From contig NZ_LZEW01000023.1 in NCBI RefSeq assembly GCF_001676155.1, forward strand, positions 186,001 to 250,000: a stretch of DNA of 64,000 nt, written 5' to 3'. Each line of letters starts with the position of its first letter. The stretch's first letter is position 1. A program made the translations under genes and the position numbers. Under the pieces are notes generated by a model that was not told where the DNA came from, ran no database searches, and saw nothing but the letters and a program-made list of their open reading frames with translations. Below, one piece after another: positions 61,177-64,000 of the stretch. The stretch comes from Morganella psychrotolerans. GTDB lineage: Bacteria; Pseudomonadota; Gammaproteobacteria; Enterobacterales; Enterobacteriaceae.

Positions 61177-61504
61177 ACACAAGCCCCCTGCAGTGGATAA
61201 GTAATGCACAAAATTACATTGAATAATCCTTTTGTCCATGATGAATGTCTCATAATTAATATATGAAATGATTAAATAAATGATATTATTTCCATCTAAA
61301 ACCAATACCATTAGCAAATTTAATCAATTGCAGCTGTTATTGCAATTCTCCGTTCTTGTTCTGTATTTAACGCTATTCTGTGAGTGGTGCGGTTTCATTA
61401 ATCGCCACTCACTTTATTGTGTATTTTTATATCCGGAAAAGAAAGAAGACCCGATAACACTGTGCATATAACAGTTAAGTTAATTATCTGTTTCCGGGAA
61501 AATA
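61177..61504. promoter_or_regulatory. Promoter region of the tna operon
   Basis: AT-rich gap between ddh and tnaC. An inverted repeat GTGAGTGG (61380-61387) / CCACTCAC (61405-61412) stands in it. No good CRP consensus was found. No supported gene. Confidence 0.45.
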
Positions 61505-61531
61505 AAAAAAAGTGGCTTTCACCACTTTTTT
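61505..61531 (-). terminator. Terminator of ddh
   Basis: Stem AAAAAAGTGG / CCACTTTTTT with a CTTTCA-type loop; T-rich on the minus strand, 38 bases past the ddh stop. Confidence 0.85.
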
Positions 61532-61568
61532 ATTTTTATTCTGTGACATCGATAGATACTCAGAATAG

Positions 61569-62462
61569 TTACACCAGTTTATGGATCCAGCTATTCACAT
61601 CACCAGCCAGAAAATTCACCGGCGGAATTTCAATCACACTGTAAGCCCCCGGCTGCTGGCGACATGCAGCACGCGCAGCAGACACCATAAACTGAGAGGT
61701 TAATGCCGGGTTATTAATACGCATTGTATATTCAAATAACTGATTATGCGTTTTGCCGGACACACCTTTGTGGATCATCGACACGCCGTGTCCGACATCT
61801 TTCAGTGCATCAACACTGTCAACCTGACGGACGTGAGTTTCATCAGAAGAAAAGTAACTGTCTGCTTTAAGTGCTGCCGTGACGGTGTCGATATCATAAC
61901 CTTCTGATAACTCAACATACACCATACGGCGGTGAACCCCGGTGCCCATCGGAATGGTCATGGAGAGCGCGTCTTTTACACCCGGGATAGCTTTAGCCGC
62001 CACACTGTGCCCCATGCTCATACCCGGTCCGAAATTGGTGTACGTCAGCCCTTTCGGTGCCATCGCCTGCATCAGTGTGCGGACAATCGAGTCAGATCCG
62101 GGATCCCATCCGGCGGAGATAATCGCCGTGCTCTTTCCTGCACAGGCAATCGGATCAAGATATTGTTTCAGCGACACAATTTCACTGTGGACATCAAAAC
62201 TGTCCACCGTATTAATGCCCAGCGCCAATATTTCTGCGGCAACCACACGGATAGCCCTGGTCGGCGAACACAGCAACGCCACATCCACCTGTCCGAGTTC
62301 GCGGATATCCGCCACGACCGGATACGCAATCTGTGCATCAGAAGCAGACGGATTACGGCGGACAACACCGGCTATTTCAAAATCATCAGCGGCTTCCAGA
62401 GCCTCAATCGCATACTGACCAATATTGCCGTAACCGACGACGGCTGCACGTATTTTTTTCAC
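61569..62462 (-). CDS. ddh: meso-Diaminopimelate dehydrogenase
   Basis: A 297-residue NADP-dependent enzyme making meso-DAP from tetrahydrodipicolinate in one step, for lysine and cell wall. The Rossmann motif is VVGYGNIGQYA; GWDPGSDSIVRTLMQAMAPKG and NFGPGMSMGHS are family signatures. It resembles the shorter (Symbiobacterium/Proteus) type. The start is set at GTG 62462 (VKKIRAAVV) behind AGAGAGAA; the longer frame begins with an ATG from an ERIC repeat. Confidence 0.93.
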   Translation of the reverse strand: MKKIRAAVVGYGNIGQYAIEALEAADDFEIAGVVRRNPSASDAQIAYPVVADIRELGQVDVALLCSPTRAIRVVAAEILALGINTVDSFDVHSEIVSLKQYLDPIACAGKSTAIISAGWDPGSDSIVRTLMQAMAPKGLTYTNFGPGMSMGHSVAAKAIPGVKDALSMTIPMGTGVHRRMVYVELSEGYDIDTVTAALKADSYFSSDETHVRQVDSVDALKDVGHGVSMIHKGVSGKTHNQLFEYTMRINNPALTSQFMVSAARAACRQQPGAYSVIEIPPVNFLAGDVNSWIHKLV

Positions 62463-62540
62463 GGGATTCTCTCTGTTACTATTGATTATTAACTCCAGCA
62501 AATCACACTTATTTATGAAAGGAAATACTGATTTCTTAAA

Positions 62541-62666
62541 TATACCCTTATTCATTCAAACTGCAGGTTCGTTGGCCGCACTCAGATAGCCAGGTCACAT
62601 ACTGATGTATGCTCCCCATCTATCTTCCTTTGCCGCCTGCCTGCATCCTGAATGACGTTGGGTATA
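62541..62666 (+). repeat. ERIC-type repeat, full-length 126 bp
   Basis: Full form with perfect ends TATACCC / GGGTATA and a central GTCACATACTGATGTATGCTCCCC part. It lies between the divergent ddh and MATE genes and fills much of that 322-base gap; the remainder is AT-rich promoter sequence. Confidence 0.87.
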
Positions 62667-62784
62667 GTTATGAAAAAAATGTTTTATTTTTCACCTTTCG
62701 CTATTCTTAGCAATATTATCCTGGTAAAATCCGCCTCCCCGGATCCCATCACGGAAGAAAATCACTCACAACAAGAAGGTTGTC

Positions 62785-64000
62785 ATGCATCAGTCTGATG
62801 TTACAGAGCGCGGGCTCTTTTCATTAAGTTGGCCGATTTTTATCGACCTGTTATTACACTTTTCCACTTTCCTGATTAATACCTGGATGGTCAGCCACGT
62901 CTCGTCAAAATATCTGGCGGCAATGGCAGTCGGTAATCAGGCATTTGACCTGTTTATTACTATTTTTAACTTTATCAGTGTCGGATGCAGTGTGGTAATC
63001 GCCCAGTACATCGGTGCAGGAAGGCGCGATAAAGCCAGCCAGGCGATTCATATTTCCATTGCATTCAATTTGTTACTCGGATTAGTGTCCGCCGGGTTTA
63101 CCATCGTTTTCGGCTATAAAATTCTGGAACTGATGAATACGCCGGCGCATCTGATGGAAGATGCCTTTAACTATCTGCATATTCTGGGAATTTGCTTAAT
63201 TCCGGAAGCAATTACCATTATTCTTGCCGCCTGTCTGCGCGTATACGGCAAAGCCAAGCCCGCCATGTATGTGACTCTCGTTGCCAACGTTGTGACCGTC
63301 ATCGGGAACTGTATTGTACTGTATGGCTTGTTCGGACTGCCGGAGTACGGGCTGGTCGGCGTGGCATGGTCAACTGTCGCCGGACGTCTGATAGCGGTTG
63401 CACTGCTGTGCGCCCTGCTCTTTTATGGCCTGCGGATCAAATTTGTGCCGCGCATGTTGTTTCACTGGTCTAAAAATATGCTGCGCCAGATCCTGCATGT
63501 CGGTCTGCCGTCTGCCGGTGAAAACCTGGTCTGGATGCTGCATTATATGGTTGCCATCGCCTTTATCGGGCTGATGGGCGAAACCGCGCTGGCCGCACAG
63601 ACAATCTACTTCCAGTTATCATTATTTATTATGCTGTTCGGAATAACCATCAGTATCGGTAATGAGATTATTGTCGGGCACCTCGTTGGTGCAAAACGCT
63701 TTGAGGATGCCTATCAGCGCGGAATGAAAAGCCTGAAAACCGGGTTTTTCAGCACCATTCCTATCGTCTTTTTGTTCTGGCTGTTCCGCGACCATCTGGC
63801 ATACGGGCTGAGTGATGATCAATCCGTCATCAAACTGCTGCTGCCGCTGTTCCTGCTCTCTGTCTTTTTAGAGCCCGGACGCACCCTGAATATCATCATG
63901 GTCAATGCCCTGCGTGCCGCAGGCGATGCCCGCTTCCCGCTCTGTACTGCCCTTATCTTTATGTGGGGCGTTGCACTGCCGGTAGGTTACGTGCTGGGGA
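62785..64000 (+). CDS. MATE-family efflux transporter (partial, cut by window end)
   Basis: About 405 residues are visible, without a stop, of an expected 450-460. Multiple hydrophobic helices and the family pattern (INTWMVSHVSSKYLAAMAVGNQAF, then the repeated second half from LHVGLPSAGENLVWM) fit Na+- or H+-driven drug export. The ATG at 62785 follows AGAAGG. Similar to the EmmdR/YeeO branch, but the exact group is not sure. Confidence 0.88.
   Translation, partial: MHQSDVTERGLFSLSWPIFIDLLLHFSTFLINTWMVSHVSSKYLAAMAVGNQAFDLFITIFNFISVGCSVVIAQYIGAGRRDKASQAIHISIAFNLLLGLVSAGFTIVFGYKILELMNTPAHLMEDAFNYLHILGICLIPEAITIILAACLRVYGKAKPAMYVTLVANVVTVIGNCIVLYGLFGLPEYGLVGVAWSTVAGRLIAVALLCALLFYGLRIKFVPRMLFHWSKNMLRQILHVGLPSAGENLVWMLHYMVAIAFIGLMGETALAAQTIYFQLSLFIMLFGITISIGNEIIVGHLVGAKRFEDAYQRGMKSLKTGFFSTIPIVFLFWLFRDHLAYGLSDDQSVIKLLLPLFLLSVFLEPGRTLNIIMVNALRAAGDARFPLCTALIFMWGVALPVGYVLG

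Noticed and set aside
61380-61412. Inverted repeat upstream of tnaC as CRP site or terminator
   Set aside because: The arm spacing does not fit TGTGA-N6-TCACA and there is no T run; left as an unexplained palindrome.

Overview
The window looks like chromosome of a Morganella-type gammaproteobacterium (Enterobacterales, Morganellaceae). Most core proteins are very close to their E. coli counterparts (ErpA, HemL, FdnG, DksA, PcnB, FolK, Can, Hpt). The tryptophanase, serralysin and DAP dehydrogenase are of the Proteus/Morganella kind. The species is an inference from protein similarity recalled from memory. No rRNA, tRNA or CRISPR array was seen.

Layout. 0.5-2.5 kb: erpA and hemL. 2.5-13.3 kb: anaerobic respiration, with dmsABCD (DMSO reductase and chaperone), an AraC-type regulator, and the selenocysteine enzyme formate dehydrogenase-N (fdnGHI) behind a perfect FNR box. 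13.4-14.2 kb: a Fic AMP-transferase with a tiny convergent gene. 14.3-24.2 kb: mrcB-hrpB-sfsA-dksA-pcnB-folK-panC in E. coli order, but without gluQ, panB or panD; the remaining panC has lost catalytic motifs. 24.2-30.6 kb: a serralysin island (protease, inhibitor and a three-part type I exporter) sitting where panD would be expected. 31-36.6 kb: yadGH, can, hpt, cueO and yacC, again in E. coli order. 36.7-44.7 kb: a UhpABC sensory system followed by an AfuABC sugar-phosphate ABC transporter. 44.8-50.1 kb: a Tat-exported amidohydrolase, a lipoprotein, and a TetR regulator divergent from a Tm-1-like two-gene operon. 50.4-58.1 kb: six double-glycine microcin-like precursor genes divergent from a colicin V-type exporter (CvaA/CvaB). 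58.2-62.5 kb: tnaC-tnaA-mtr and DAP dehydrogenase. 62.8 kb to the end: a MATE efflux gene cut by the window edge.

Two features run through the whole window. First, ten ERIC-type intergenic repeats, most as 127-bp full elements or 61-bp internally deleted forms. Second, five genes broken by single-base shifts (hrpB, prtD, afuC, the tetR gene, cvaA). Four of these carry exactly one extra A in a run of A on the coding strand. This points either to homopolymer error in the sequence or to real mutation by slippage.

The most interesting system is the microcin locus: six paralogous leader peptides, a dedicated C39-peptidase exporter with its full catalytic triad, and no recognisable immunity gene. 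The second is the degenerate PanC left behind after loss of panB and panD from this locus.
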